Below are positions 34,684-43,781 of a DNA stretch of 64,000 bases, in pieces. The notes beneath the pieces are model-generated. The model saw only the letters and a program-made list of their open reading frames with translations. It searched no databases and was not told where the DNA came from. Where the stretch lies: the NCBI RefSeq assembly GCF_013760845.1, contig NZ_JACDUU010000003.1, positions 1 to 64,000 on the forward strand, read 5' to 3'. Every line of letters starts with the position of its first letter. The first letter of the stretch is position 1. The position numbers and the translations under genes were made by a program. This DNA is from [Anoxybacillus] calidus. GTDB lineage: Bacteria > Bacillota > Bacilli > Bacillales > Anoxybacillaceae.

Positions 34684-35536
34684 AAAGAAACTCTCCATCA
34701 TTGCAGGTATTCTTTTCATTATTGGTATTGCTGGAAGTCTAATCACTTATCGTTTTGTTGCCCCAGAACCTTTCTCAGAAGAAAAGGTCATCAACAATAA
34801 GCAAGTATCAATCGTTAATATAGATACTGATAATGTTCGTGTTAACATTTCTCCTGCAACAGATAATATGGTGAAAGTGACATTAGATGGAAAAACTTCC
34901 TATAACATAGAAAGATCATTCGCTAGTAACGTTAAAGATTCAACTCTTTTTATTACTTATAATGAAAAGCAACGCAGCTGGATCAACTTAGACATTTTTG
35001 ATGTATTAGAACCAATAACATTGAATGTTTATTTACCTGAAAAACAGTATGACTCATTAAAAGTTTCCAGTGATAATGGCTACATTTTTGTCAAACAATT
35101 AAAGGTAACACATTTTGATATAAATACAGACAATGGGCGTGTTGAATTGAAAGATATCTATTCACAAAATATTCATGCAGAATCAAACAATGGACGTATG
35201 GACTTGAAAGACATAATGGCACAAAATATTCAGGTGAAAACGGATAATGGAAGAATTATACTTGATCGTGTTGAGGGAAAACTTGAAGGGAAAACTAATA
35301 ACGGAAGCATCTCTCTTATAACAGAAGAACTTGATCGAAATATCAATTTTGATACGAATAATGGAAGTATCTCGATTAAAACTGAAAAAGAGCCAACGAA
35401 TGTTCAATTCAATGTCTCCGTCGGCAATGGAAAAGTGAATATCCTGAATAAATATAATGGGAATGCTGTTATCGGAAATGGAGAAAACCTTATAATGCTA
35501 ACCACTCATAACGGAAGTATTTCAGTGCTAAAATAA
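34673..35536 (+). CDS. DUF4097 beta-solenoid envelope protein
   Basis: A 287-residue protein with an N-terminal membrane anchor (about 7-28) and an exported domain of short repeats containing (D/N)NG(R/S)(I/V) every 16-22 residues (SDNGYIFVKQL, TDNGRVELKDI, SNNGRMDLKDI, TDNGRIILDRV, TNNGSISLI), the pattern of DUF4097 right-handed beta helices. B. subtilis relatives belong to cell-envelope stress operons. Function is not defined. A decayed second copy lies just downstream. Confidence 0.85.
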   Translation: MINKKKLSIIAGILFIIGIAGSLITYRFVAPEPFSEEKVINNKQVSIVNIDTDNVRVNISPATDNMVKVTLDGKTSYNIERSFASNVKDSTLFITYNEKQRSWINLDIFDVLEPITLNVYLPEKQYDSLKVSSDNGYIFVKQLKVTHFDINTDNGRVELKDIYSQNIHAESNNGRMDLKDIMAQNIQVKTDNGRIILDRVEGKLEGKTNNGSISLITEELDRNINFDTNNGSISIKTEKEPTNVQFNVSVGNGKVNILNKYNGNAVIGNGENLIMLTTHNGSISVLK

Positions 35537-35653
35537 TTTATTTACAATTCAGAGGGAGAATGGAAAATCTAAATCAATTTGGTCTAAAATCATTCATCTT
35601 CATTCGATATAGTCATGACCAGCTCTGAAATGATGTTGCTGCTCAAAATATAA

Positions 35654-35827
35654 CGTCGTATTGAAATCCGGGGACGTAAAAAAATTGATTTGAATGGAGA
35701 AAATATTCACATTCAAGCAGACAGTGGGAACATAGGCTTATCAAAAATAGTTTCAAATAAAATTGTAAGTAACATAGATATTGGCGACATGAATCTAATA
35801 CGGGTAAGTCCAAAAACAGCCATATAG
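35654..35827 (+). pseudogene. Decayed DUF4097 gene fragment
   Basis: The frame from 35654 to the TAG at 35827 reads ...KKIDLNGENIHIQADSGNI..., then GLSKIVSNKIVSNIDIGD, the same beta-solenoid repeat as the intact gene upstream. It lacks a start, membrane anchor and most repeats, and is preceded by a stop. Probably the remnant of a tandem duplicate. Confidence 0.6.
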
Positions 35828-35911
35828 ATGTATGAAAAGGAAGCGTAGAGTTAAGCTATTTCTAGGTCTAATTCCAGCTTTCCATTTATAGGGTGGAGCG
35901 GTTCTTCTAAA

Positions 35912-36078
35912 TCAAATTGAGCAATCTAAATCTTTGTTTTCTGCGATAACTACCACTATAGGATGATGATCTTTCCCTTGTACGATATATTTCAATGTCT
36001 GCCGTTCGTATGGTACTTCCACAATTTGACCATTCATAATCGCGGCAACGAGATCAACTTTTGAATATCTCCGTTGCC
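35912..36078 (-). pseudogene. Decayed DUF4258-like fragment
   Basis: Minus-strand reading YSKVDLVAAIMNGQIVEVPY, then ERQTLKYIVQGKDHHPIVVVI and a stop, resembles the core of DUF4258 proteins (ai..G.ii..y, y.v.G, ..vvv), a family sometimes paired with HTH antitoxins. No start or N-terminal region is left, and its upstream side runs into repeat fragments. Confidence 0.5.
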
Positions 36079-36079
36079 C

Positions 36080-36140
36080 CCTCCGCTTCTTTTTTATGTC
36101 CGTATGACGTTAGGCGCTCGCCTCCGCTTTTCTTGCCTAC
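36080..36140 (-). repeat. Fragments of the AAGAAAAGCGG repeat family
   Basis: GCGCTCGCCTCCGCTTTTCTT and CCTCCGCTTCTTTTT are, on the minus strand, the AAGAAAAGCGGAGGCG start of the family, here in broken pieces without the hairpin core. The rest of the 35.5-36.2 kb gap holds only the two gene remnants. Confidence 0.5.
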
Positions 36141-36252
36141 GGTTGGTCGACACTACTGGATATAAATGTTATAATGGTATCGGTTACATTGTCTTAATTA
36201 TGAGACCATTTTGAAAAGTTTGATTAAGTCAACAAAGGGGGCAGATGTCACG

Positions 36253-36621
36253 TTGTTAAATGTGTATCTTAATAACTATTTAATCGTGTTTGTCTTTTTA
36301 TGTTTAGGTATTTTGCTTCCAGTTATAGCGCTTACAGCGGGGCGCTTTTTACGGCCGCATGCGCCGAATGTTGTGAAGCAAACGACGTATGAAAGCGGGA
36401 TTGAACCGTTTCATGATTCACGCGTTCAATTTAATGTACGCTACTACATTTTTGCCCTTTTATTTGTCATTTTTGATGTAGAAACCGTATTTTTATATCC
36501 TTGGGCCGTAGCGTATGATAAGCTAGGTTTGTTTGCTCTGATTGAGATGTTGATTTTTGTCATCATGCTTGTGATTGGACTCGTGTATGCTTGGAAGAAG
36601 AAGGTGTTAAAATGGATGTAA
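36253..36621 (+). CDS. nuoA: NADH-quinone oxidoreductase subunit A
   Basis: Membrane subunit of complex I, 122 residues, three helices, with the conserved [20 protein letters not shown] loop split here for length and [18 protein letters not shown] 36253 ([10 protein letters not shown]) is preferred because it aligns with Geobacillus relatives (MSNVYQN) and follows AAAGGGGG at about 11 nt. It opens an eleven-gene operon without nuoE, nuoF and nuoG, so the electron donor is probably not NADH through the usual module. Confidence 0.93.
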   Translation: MLNVYLNNYLIVFVFLCLGILLPVIALTAGRFLRPHAPNVVKQTTYESGIEPFHDSRVQFNVRYYIFALLFVIFDVETVFLYPWAVAYDKLGLFALIEMLIFVIMLVIGLVYAWKKKVLKWM

Positions 36622-37124
36622 AATTATTGAATGTACCTGAAGAAGAAATGGAAGAGCTGAGACGAAACGTCTTTTTGACAACGCTTGAACAGTTAAAGGC
36701 GTGGGCAAGAAGCAATTCGTTATGGCCGTTAACATTTGGGCTTGCTTGCTGTGCAATTGAAATGATGGGAGTCGGTTCTTCACATTATGATTTGGACCGT
36801 TTTGGCTCCTTCTTCCGTACGTCCCCTCGCCAATCTGACGTCATGATTGTATCGGGGACGGTCACGAAAAAAATGGCACCGATTGTTCGCCGTTTATATG
36901 ATCAGATGCCTGAACCGAAATGGGTGATTGCGATGGGCTCTTGTGCCACAGCAGGAGGTCCATATGTCAAATCATATTGCGTCGTCAAAGGTGTCGACCA
37001 AATTGTACCGGTTGACGTCTATATCCCGGGCTGTCCACCTAACCCAGCGGCCTTAATTTACGGAATTAATAAATTAAAAGAAAAAATTCGTTATGAAGCA
37101 AAGACAGGGAAGAAGGTGCTGTAA
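36612..37124 (+). CDS. nuoB: NADH-quinone oxidoreductase subunit B
   Basis: Carries the N2 [4Fe-4S] cluster that passes electrons to quinone. All four ligands are visible: Cys46, Cys47 ([10 protein letters not shown]), Cys111 (GSCATAGG) and Cys141 (PGCPPNP). The 170-residue protein starts at ATG 36612 inside the end of nuoA (10-nt overlap), with AAGAAGGTG upstream. Confidence 0.96.
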   Translation: MDVKLLNVPEEEMEELRRNVFLTTLEQLKAWARSNSLWPLTFGLACCAIEMMGVGSSHYDLDRFGSFFRTSPRQSDVMIVSGTVTKKMAPIVRRLYDQMPEPKWVIAMGSCATAGGPYVKSYCVVKGVDQIVPVDVYIPGCPPNPAALIYGINKLKEKIRYEAKTGKKVL

Positions 37125-37127
37125 TCG

Positions 37128-38480
37128 ATGAGTGACGAGAAAGATTTACAGCAGCGGAAAAAAGAAGCCGCAGAAAGGGCGAAACAACTGGCCCGTGAGC
37201 GGATGGCGGCAAAAAAGGAAGTGGAGCAAACCGAGCAAACAATCTCGGAAGCGGTTTCATTGAATACAGAGGCGGAAGCGAAGCAAGAAGAAGCAGATGA
37301 AAAAGATGACGCTCTTGAGTTAGCGAAGAAAAAAGCGGCGGCGGCAGCAAAGGCGAAGGCCGCAGCGCTGGAGAAGCAAAAATCGAAGGAAGCAGAGCAG
37401 GAGAAGACTAAGTCGGCAGAAGACGATTTAGAATTGGCGAAGAAAAAAGCCGCGGCAGCAGCAAAGGCAAAAGCTGCAGCGCTGGTAAAGCAGAAGGCAC
37501 AAGAAGCAAAGCAAGAGGAAGGATCTGAGGAAGCAGCCGATGACCTTGAGTTAGCAAAGAAAAAAGCGGCGGCGGCAGCGAAAGCGAAGGCCGCAGCGCT
37601 GGCAAAGCAAAAAGCAAAAGAAGCAGAACAAGAGGGTGCTTTAGGACAATCAGAGGACGACCTTGAGTTAGCAAAGAAAAAAGCGGCAGCAAAAGCAAAA
37701 GCCGCAGCATTAGCGAAACAAAAGGCGGCTGAACAAAGCGGGGAGAAAGAAGCGTCTGACAGTGATGAATTAGCCAAACAAAAAGCAATCGCAGCAGCGA
37801 AGGCGAAGGCCGCTGCCGCCGCAAAGGCGAAAGCTGCGGCATTGGCCAAACAACAAGGCAATACGGAAGCGAACGAGGACGAAATCGCTAAGGCCAAGGC
37901 GAAAGCGATTGCCGCCGCGAAAGCAAAAGCAGCCGCAGCCGCAAAAGCAAAAGTGGCGCAAGCTCAAGCGGCAGAAACTCCAAAGCAGGAAGAGAAACCG
38001 TCACCGAATCAAGTCTTTCTCGAAAAATATGTGAAAGTCATTAAAGAACATCTTGGTGAAGATGTACTAGAAGATGCTTACATTAACCGGCTTTCTAAAG
38101 ATGTTCCGACACTTGTCGCAAAAAAAGATACATATTTTAAGATAGCGCAGTTCTTAAAGTTTAATGAACAACTTGGATTTGACTATTTATCGGAACTGCA
38201 CGGAACAGATTTTCAAACTCATATGGAAGTGTACGTTCACTTGTATTCTTACAAAAACAATCAATCCGTTGCGTTAAAAGTAAAGATTGACCGAGACAAT
38301 CCGGAAATTGATTCGCTCGTTCCGCTTTGGCCGGGAGCGAATTGGCCGGAATGTGAAGCGTATGATTTGCTCGGGATTCAATTTACAGGCCATCCGAATT
38401 TAATTCGCATCTTTTTAGGAGAAAATTGGGTCGGTCATCCGCTTCGAAAAGACTATGAACCGTATGATGTGGAGGTGTAG
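37128..38480 (+). CDS. nuoC: NADH-quinone oxidoreductase subunit C with Ala/Lys repeat extension
   Basis: A 450-residue NuoC, more than twice the usual size. Residues about 290-450 are the ordinary 30-kDa subunit domain (YLSELHGTDF, WPGANWPECEAYDLLGI, HPLRKDYEP). Residues 1-290 are a low-complexity extension of Ala, Lys and Glu with 38-39-residue repeats beginning at Glu64, 102, 141 and 180 (ELAKKKAAAAAKAKAAAL) and more degenerate copies after; it should form a long helix. Similar extensions occur in other Bacillaceae NuoC proteins. It lies in frame, 3 nt after nuoB. Confidence 0.94.
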   Translation: MSDEKDLQQRKKEAAERAKQLARERMAAKKEVEQTEQTISEAVSLNTEAEAKQEEADEKDDALELAKKKAAAAAKAKAAALEKQKSKEAEQEKTKSAEDDLELAKKKAAAAAKAKAAALVKQKAQEAKQEEGSEEAADDLELAKKKAAAAAKAKAAALAKQKAKEAEQEGALGQSEDDLELAKKKAAAKAKAAALAKQKAAEQSGEKEASDSDELAKQKAIAAAKAKAAAAAKAKAAALAKQQGNTEANEDEIAKAKAKAIAAAKAKAAAAAKAKVAQAQAAETPKQEEKPSPNQVFLEKYVKVIKEHLGEDVLEDAYINRLSKDVPTLVAKKDTYFKIAQFLKFNEQLGFDYLSELHGTDFQTHMEVYVHLYSYKNNQSVALKVKIDRDNPEIDSLVPLWPGANWPECEAYDLLGIQFTGHPNLIRIFLGENWVGHPLRKDYEPYDVEV

Positions 38481-38483
38481 CTC

Positions 38484-39584
38484 ATGCTTCGCACAGAAGA
38501 AATGCTTCTTAACGTTGGACCACAACATCCGAGTACGCACGGTGTATTTCGTCTCGTGTTAAAAATCGATGGAGAAATCATTAAGGAAGCTACACCTGTT
38601 ATTGGTTATCTTCACCGCGGAACAGAGAAAATTGCTGAAAGCTTGCAATATACGCAAATTATCCCTTATACGGACCGAATGGACTATTTATCAGCGATGA
38701 CGAACAACTATGTCATCTGTCATGCGGTGGAGACGATGATGGGGATTGAAGTGCCAGAGCGGGCTGAATATTTGCGTGTCTTAGCGATGGAGTTAGGGCG
38801 TATTGCAAGTCACCTCGTCTGGTGGGGAACGTATTTATTGGACATCGGTGCCGTCAGCCCATTCCTCTATGCCTTCCGTGAGCGCGAAATGATTATTAAT
38901 CTATTAAATGAGTTATCAGGAGCGCGTTTGACGTTTAACTATATGCGCGTTGGCGGAGTAAAATGGGATGCTCCGGATGGCTGGATTGAAAAAGTCAAAG
39001 ATTTCGTTCCTTATATGCGCAAACAGCTAGCAGGCTATCATGAGCTCGTAACAGGAAACGAAATTTTCCGCAACCGTGTTATTGGTGTCGGCAAATATAC
39101 AAAAGAAGATGCGCTTGCCTATTCATTAAGCGGCGTAAACCTTCGCTGTACGGGGGTTAAATGGGATTTACGCAAAAATGAACCGTATTCGATTTATGAT
39201 CGTTTTGACTTTGATGTCCCCGTGCGTGAAGACGGCGACTGTTTTGCCCGCTATGAGTGCCGCCTTGCCGAAATCGAAGAATCATTGAAAATCATCGAGC
39301 AGGCATGTGAGCAGTTTCCAAAAGATGGAGAAATTATGGCGAAAGTGCCACGCATCATTAAAGCGCCGCCAGGGGAAGCATACGTACGGATTGAATCACC
39401 GCGCGGAGAAATCGGCTGTTATATCGCAAGTGATGGTAAAAAAGAACCATATCGCTTAAAATTCCGTCGGCCATCTTTTTATAACTTGCAAATACTCCCG
39501 AAACTATTAAAAGGTGAAAATATCGCAAACTTAATTGCGATTCTTGGTGCAATTGACATTGTACTCGGGGAGGTCGATGGATAA
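38484..39584 (+). CDS. nuoD: NADH-quinone oxidoreductase subunit D
   Basis: The 49-kDa type subunit lining the quinone pocket with NuoB, 366 residues. LNVGPQHPSTHGVFRL at the N-terminus, GYLHRGTEKIAE and DRMDYLSAM hold the conserved quinone-site His and Tyr. Starts 3 nt after nuoC and its TAA overlaps the nuoH start. Confidence 0.96.
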   Translation: MLRTEEMLLNVGPQHPSTHGVFRLVLKIDGEIIKEATPVIGYLHRGTEKIAESLQYTQIIPYTDRMDYLSAMTNNYVICHAVETMMGIEVPERAEYLRVLAMELGRIASHLVWWGTYLLDIGAVSPFLYAFREREMIINLLNELSGARLTFNYMRVGGVKWDAPDGWIEKVKDFVPYMRKQLAGYHELVTGNEIFRNRVIGVGKYTKEDALAYSLSGVNLRCTGVKWDLRKNEPYSIYDRFDFDVPVREDGDCFARYECRLAEIEESLKIIEQACEQFPKDGEIMAKVPRIIKAPPGEAYVRIESPRGEIGCYIASDGKKEPYRLKFRRPSFYNLQILPKLLKGENIANLIAILGAIDIVLGEVDG

Positions 39585-40585
39585 TGATGGAGGAATTATT
39601 ACAGTCAGTGCCAAGCTGGACGAATGTCGCCATCTTTTTCGGGCTTGGGACAGCGCTGTTATTAGTTGTTTTAGGTTTTGTTACTTACGGAATTCTCGCC
39701 GAACGTAAAGTGATGGGCTTTATGCAAGGCCGCTACGGCCCGAACCAAGTTGGCGGGCGCTGGGGTCTATTGCAAACCGTTGCTGACGTGTTAAAGCTTT
39801 TGTTAAAAGAGGATACAATTCCAAAAGCAGCAGACCGACCGTTATTTATTTTGGCGCCTGTCATCGCGTTTGCGCCTGCATTTATGGTGTTAGCAACCAT
39901 TCCATTTACGGATAAGCTGCAGTTTGCGGATATCGGTGTCGGCTTGCTTTACTACATTGCCATTTCTGGATTAACGACGGTTGGCGTTGTGACCGGAGCG
40001 TGGGCATCGAACAATAAATATGCGCTTTTAGGCGGAATGCGCGCCGCGGCGCAAATGATTTCATACGAAATTCCGCTTGTTATGTCTGTGCTTGGTGTCA
40101 TTCTTTTAACAGGCAGTCTCAATTTGAATGATATTGTTGAAGCGCAGGAAGATGTTTGGTACATTTTTATTCAACCCATTGGTTTTCTCGTCTTTTTAAT
40201 CGCTTCTGTTGCCGAATTAAACCGGACGCCGTTTGACTTGCCGGAAGCAGAGTCGGAGCTTGTTGCCGGATTCCATGTCGAGTATTCCGGATTTCGCTGG
40301 GCATTCTTTATGCTTGCGGAATATGTTTATTTCTTTGCGATGTCCGCGCTAACAACGGTGCTGTTTTTAGGCGGGTGGCAGCCAGTCATGTTTCTTGACT
40401 TTATTCCAGGAGCGGTTTGGTTCTCGCTGAAATTTAGCTTCATCGTCTTTTTATTAATTTGGTTCCGCATCACTTTCCCGCGTCTAAGGGCTGACCAGTT
40501 GATGGAATTTGGTTGGAAAGTGTTGCTTCCGGTAGCGTTGGCAAATATTTTTATCACAGCGCTGATTAAGGAATTATTTTTCTAA
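39584..40585 (+). CDS. nuoH: NADH-quinone oxidoreductase subunit H
   Basis: Membrane subunit connecting the quinone site to the proton channels; 333 residues, about eight helices. Signatures AERKVMGFMQGRYGPNQVG and ELNRTPFDLPEAESELVAGF are present, split by helices. Coupled to nuoD through overlapping TAATG; ATG 39587 is an alternative start. Confidence 0.96.
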   Translation: MMEELLQSVPSWTNVAIFFGLGTALLLVVLGFVTYGILAERKVMGFMQGRYGPNQVGGRWGLLQTVADVLKLLLKEDTIPKAADRPLFILAPVIAFAPAFMVLATIPFTDKLQFADIGVGLLYYIAISGLTTVGVVTGAWASNNKYALLGGMRAAAQMISYEIPLVMSVLGVILLTGSLNLNDIVEAQEDVWYIFIQPIGFLVFLIASVAELNRTPFDLPEAESELVAGFHVEYSGFRWAFFMLAEYVYFFAMSALTTVLFLGGWQPVMFLDFIPGAVWFSLKFSFIVFLLIWFRITFPRLRADQLMEFGWKVLLPVALANIFITALIKELFF

Positions 40586-40603
40586 TTAGAGGGGTGACAA
40601 AGT

Positions 40604-41023
40604 TTGCTTGGCTTAGCGAAAGGTTTAAAATATACCCTGAAAAACTTAACAAAGGAAAAAGTCACATACGATTATCCAAATGAACCGCTTCCGCTTCCTG
40701 ATCGGTTTCGCGGCATTCAAAAATTTTATCCGGAAAAATGTATCGTTTGTAATCAATGCGCGAACATTTGTCCAACCGACTGTATTCAGCTGACGGGTAA
40801 AAAGCATCCAGACCCGACAAAAAAAGGGAAAATCATTGATACGTACGACATTAACTTTGAAATATGCATTTTATGCGACCTTTGTACCGAGGTCTGTCCG
40901 ACTGAGGCTATCGTCATGACGAATAACTTTGAACTGGCCGAATATAGTCGCGACGCACTGTTTAAAAACTTGGAATGGCTCGATGAAAACGATACGAATG
41001 TGAGAAAGGGGAATAAGCCATGA
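40604..41023 (+). CDS. nuoI: NADH-quinone oxidoreductase subunit I
   Basis: Ferredoxin-like subunit with two [4Fe-4S] clusters: CIVCNQCANICPTDC and CILCDLCTEVCPTEA (139 residues). It feeds electrons to NuoB. TTG start at 40604 with AGAGGGGTG 8 nt upstream. It overlaps nuoJ by ATGA. With no nuoEFG, its electron input may be reduced ferredoxin or another partner, as proposed for other eleven-subunit complexes (inference). Confidence 0.95.
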   Translation: MLGLAKGLKYTLKNLTKEKVTYDYPNEPLPLPDRFRGIQKFYPEKCIVCNQCANICPTDCIQLTGKKHPDPTKKGKIIDTYDINFEICILCDLCTEVCPTEAIVMTNNFELAEYSRDALFKNLEWLDENDTNVRKGNKP

Positions 41024-41529
41024 GCGGAGAGTATTTAGCTTTTTTCTGTCTTGCGCTTGTGGCGATTGCCGGCGGAGTATTGATGTTAAATTTAACAAAA
41101 GTGGTCCATATGGTCGTGGCCCTTGTATTTACGTTCGTCAGCATTGCCGGTATATACATTCTTTTATCCGCTGAATTCGTCGCCGCTGTTCAAGTGCTCA
41201 TTTATTCGGGAGCGATTACGATTATCATGTTGTTCGGTATCATGTTAACACGTCATCAAGATGAAGGATATTCAACAGGGGGATTTCTTCGTAAAACATT
41301 GATATTTTTAGCAGTTGCTGTGTTTGGTGTTGCCGTGTATTTCGGCATTGACGACTTAGACCTTGGTGGACAGGCAACAACGCTTCATGAAAAAAATACA
41401 GAACAAATCGGTATCGCTCTATATTCCAAGTACCTCATTCCATTTGAACTAACATCTGTTTTATTATTAGTAGCGCTTGTCGGAGCGATTATTTTAGCGA
41501 AAAAAGATAATGAGGAGGCGAAAAAATAA
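41020..41529 (+). CDS. nuoJ: NADH-quinone oxidoreductase subunit J
   Basis: Membrane subunit, 169 residues, five predicted helices, including the pi-bulge helix region [20 protein letters not shown] typical of NuoJ. Overlaps nuoI and nuoK by a few bases, so the three are translated in series. Confidence 0.94.
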   Translation: MSGEYLAFFCLALVAIAGGVLMLNLTKVVHMVVALVFTFVSIAGIYILLSAEFVAAVQVLIYSGAITIIMLFGIMLTRHQDEGYSTGGFLRKTLIFLAVAVFGVAVYFGIDDLDLGGQATTLHEKNTEQIGIALYSKYLIPFELTSVLLLVALVGAIILAKKDNEEAKK

Positions 41530-41843
41530 TGAGTGCTGTTCCATTGTCCGCCTACCTTATCCTTGCGTTAGTGTTGTTCTGTATCGGTTTATACGGAGCG
41601 TTGACAAAGCGAAATACGGTCATTGTGCTCATTTGTATTGAGCTCATGTTAAATGCCGTTAACATCAATTTAGTTGCGTTCAGTAAATATGGAGTCCATC
41701 CAAGTATTACCGGACAAGTGTTCTCGCTGTTTACGATTACAGTTGCTGCCGCAGAGGTAGCGGTTGGCCTTGCGATTTTAATGTCGCTTTATCGTAATCG
41801 TAAGACGGTTCATATTGATGAAATCGATTCGATGAAACATTAA
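41529..41843 (+). CDS. nuoK: NADH-quinone oxidoreductase subunit K
   Basis: Three-helix membrane subunit, 104 residues, with the two buried glutamates of the proton path in [16 protein letters not shown] and [12 protein letters not shown]-type helices. ATG in TAATG overlap with nuoJ. Confidence 0.95.
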   Translation: MSAVPLSAYLILALVLFCIGLYGALTKRNTVIVLICIELMLNAVNINLVAFSKYGVHPSITGQVFSLFTITVAAAEVAVGLAILMSLYRNRKTVHIDEIDSMKH

Positions 41844-41921
41844 TTTCACGGGTAAAAAGGGGTTTGTTGATAAAGATTAGCGGCTCACTCGCAGCCGCTT
41901 GAAAAAGGGGATTGTGATACA

Positions 41922-43781
41922 ATGATGGAAAATGCCTGGATCATACCGCTTTTCCCGCTTTTCTCGTTCTTGATTCTGCTTGTAGTAGGTAAACGATTGA
42001 AGGAAAGTAGTGCGTATATAGGCATTTTGCTGACGTTTATTTCTTTCGTTTATTCGGTTATGGTACTATTTGATCGTTTGAATGCGCCGACATTAAAAGC
42101 AGAGCAAGTTTGGTTAACAGTCGGAACGATTAAGCTAACAGCGGGGTTTGAAGTGAATCAGTTGAATGCGCTCATGCTTGTTGTTGTATCGCTTGTTAGC
42201 TTTCTTGTACATATATATTCCAAAGGATATATGCACGGCGATGAAAGATTTCCGGTCTTTTATGCATATTTAGGACTGTTTACGTTCGCAATGCTCGGGC
42301 TTGTCATCTCGCCGAACTTATTGCAAACCTATATCTTTTGGGAGCTTGTTGGTCTCGGTTCGTTCTTATTAATCGGTTTTTACTTCTACAAAGAAGAAGC
42401 AAAAGCGGCTGCAAAAAAAGCATTTATTATGACGCGCATCGGTGATGTCGGTTTATTGATTGGCATGATTTTGCTGTTTTGGGAAATTAGAAGCTTTGAA
42501 TATGCAGACATATTTGCCGCTGTACAAGCGGGAAAGGTTTCGGAGACCATGATTACGTTATCGGCGATTTTGATTTTTATCGGAGCGGTCGGTAAATCCG
42601 GTCAGTTTCCGCTTCATACATGGCTTCCAGATGCGATGGAAGGCCCGACACCTGTATCGGCATTAATTCACGCAGCAACGATGGTTGCAGCAGGGGTGTA
42701 TTTAGTCGCAACGTTATTCCCGCTTTATGAAGCAAGCCATATCGCGATGTTAACGGTCGCGATTGTCGGTGGATTTACGGCGATTTTTGCTGCTTCCATC
42801 GGCTTAGTACAAACGGATATTAAGCGCGTGCTCGCTTATTCAACGGTCAGTCAGCTCGGTTACATGATGCTTGCTCTCGGATCTGCCGGTTATGTAGCTG
42901 GTGTGTTCCATTTAATGACGCACGCCTTCTTTAAAGCATTGTTGTTCTTGGCGGCTGGAAGTGTCATTCATGCCGTTCATACGCAAGATATTGAAAAAAT
43001 GGGTGGTATTTGGAAAAAAATGCCGATTACCGCACCGTTATTTTTAATTGGAACGTTAGCGATTAGTGGTGTTCCGCTCTTTTCCGGATTTTTTAGTAAA
43101 GATGAAATTTTAGTCGCAGCTTGGACACACGGCCATACAGTGTTGTTCTGGCTCGCTGTAGCAGCAGCCTTCTTTACGGCATTTTATATGTTTAGACTGT
43201 TTTTCCTCGTGTTTACCGGAGAAGCACGTGGTGATGTAAAAGAGGTGCATGAGTCACCGTTTGTGATGACATTGCCAATGATCGTGCTTGGCATTTTATC
43301 GGTCGTAGCTGGTTATGTGAACACACCTTGGTTTGGTACGTTCCTTGGCGATTGGTTAACAGAAGGAACAGATATGCACGCGCATCATGAAGCACCTAGC
43401 TGGATTATGATTGTTGCAACCGCTGTTTCATTGCTTGGCATTTTGCTGGCATGGCTCATGTACGGCAAAAAATCGCTATCAAGAGATTGGCTCAGCTCAA
43501 GAACGTCTATCTTTTATCATGTGCTTTTAAATAAATATTATATCGACGAATTTTATCAATTAACGGTCGTCTATGCGGCAAAAGTAGTCAGCCTGCTGCT
43601 TAAGTATATCGACCGCTTTATCGTCGAAGGAGCCGCCAGTGCGGTTGCAGTGCTGACACAAGGTGTTGGTAAAGCGGGAGCAAGGCTGCAAAACGGACAA
43701 GTACAAATGTATGGCGCTGTGACCATTATCGGTTTAGCGGCACTCGTCGCGATTCTTGCTTTAACAGGGGGGTACTTATAA
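41922..43781 (+). CDS. nuoL: NADH-quinone oxidoreductase subunit L
   Basis: Antiporter-like proton-pumping subunit, 619 residues, about sixteen helices. The key Glu in FWELVGLGSFLLIGFY, the Lys in GAVGKSGQFPLHTWLPDAMEGPTPVSALIHAATMV (split across helices 7-8) and HAFFKALLFL mark the proton path; the long lateral C-terminal helix (about 530-600) is present. ATG 41925 is an equal alternative. A 78-nt gap with a small GCGGCT..AGCCGC hairpin precedes it. Confidence 0.96.
   Translation: MMENAWIIPLFPLFSFLILLVVGKRLKESSAYIGILLTFISFVYSVMVLFDRLNAPTLKAEQVWLTVGTIKLTAGFEVNQLNALMLVVVSLVSFLVHIYSKGYMHGDERFPVFYAYLGLFTFAMLGLVISPNLLQTYIFWELVGLGSFLLIGFYFYKEEAKAAAKKAFIMTRIGDVGLLIGMILLFWEIRSFEYADIFAAVQAGKVSETMITLSAILIFIGAVGKSGQFPLHTWLPDAMEGPTPVSALIHAATMVAAGVYLVATLFPLYEASHIAMLTVAIVGGFTAIFAASIGLVQTDIKRVLAYSTVSQLGYMMLALGSAGYVAGVFHLMTHAFFKALLFLAAGSVIHAVHTQDIEKMGGIWKKMPITAPLFLIGTLAISGVPLFSGFFSKDEILVAAWTHGHTVLFWLAVAAAFFTAFYMFRLFFLVFTGEARGDVKEVHESPFVMTLPMIVLGILSVVAGYVNTPWFGTFLGDWLTEGTDMHAHHEAPSWIMIVATAVSLLGILLAWLMYGKKSLSRDWLSSRTSIFYHVLLNKYYIDEFYQLTVVYAAKVVSLLLKYIDRFIVEGAASAVAVLTQGVGKAGARLQNGQVQMYGAVTIIGLAALVAILALTGGYL

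Noticed and set aside
37091-37897. Long minus-strand reading frame of 268 codons opposite nuoC
   Set aside because: It is the antisense image of the Ala/Lys repeat (GCN and AAR codons leave no stops in reverse); composition is Ala/Phe/Ser-rich and no ribosome binding site is present.
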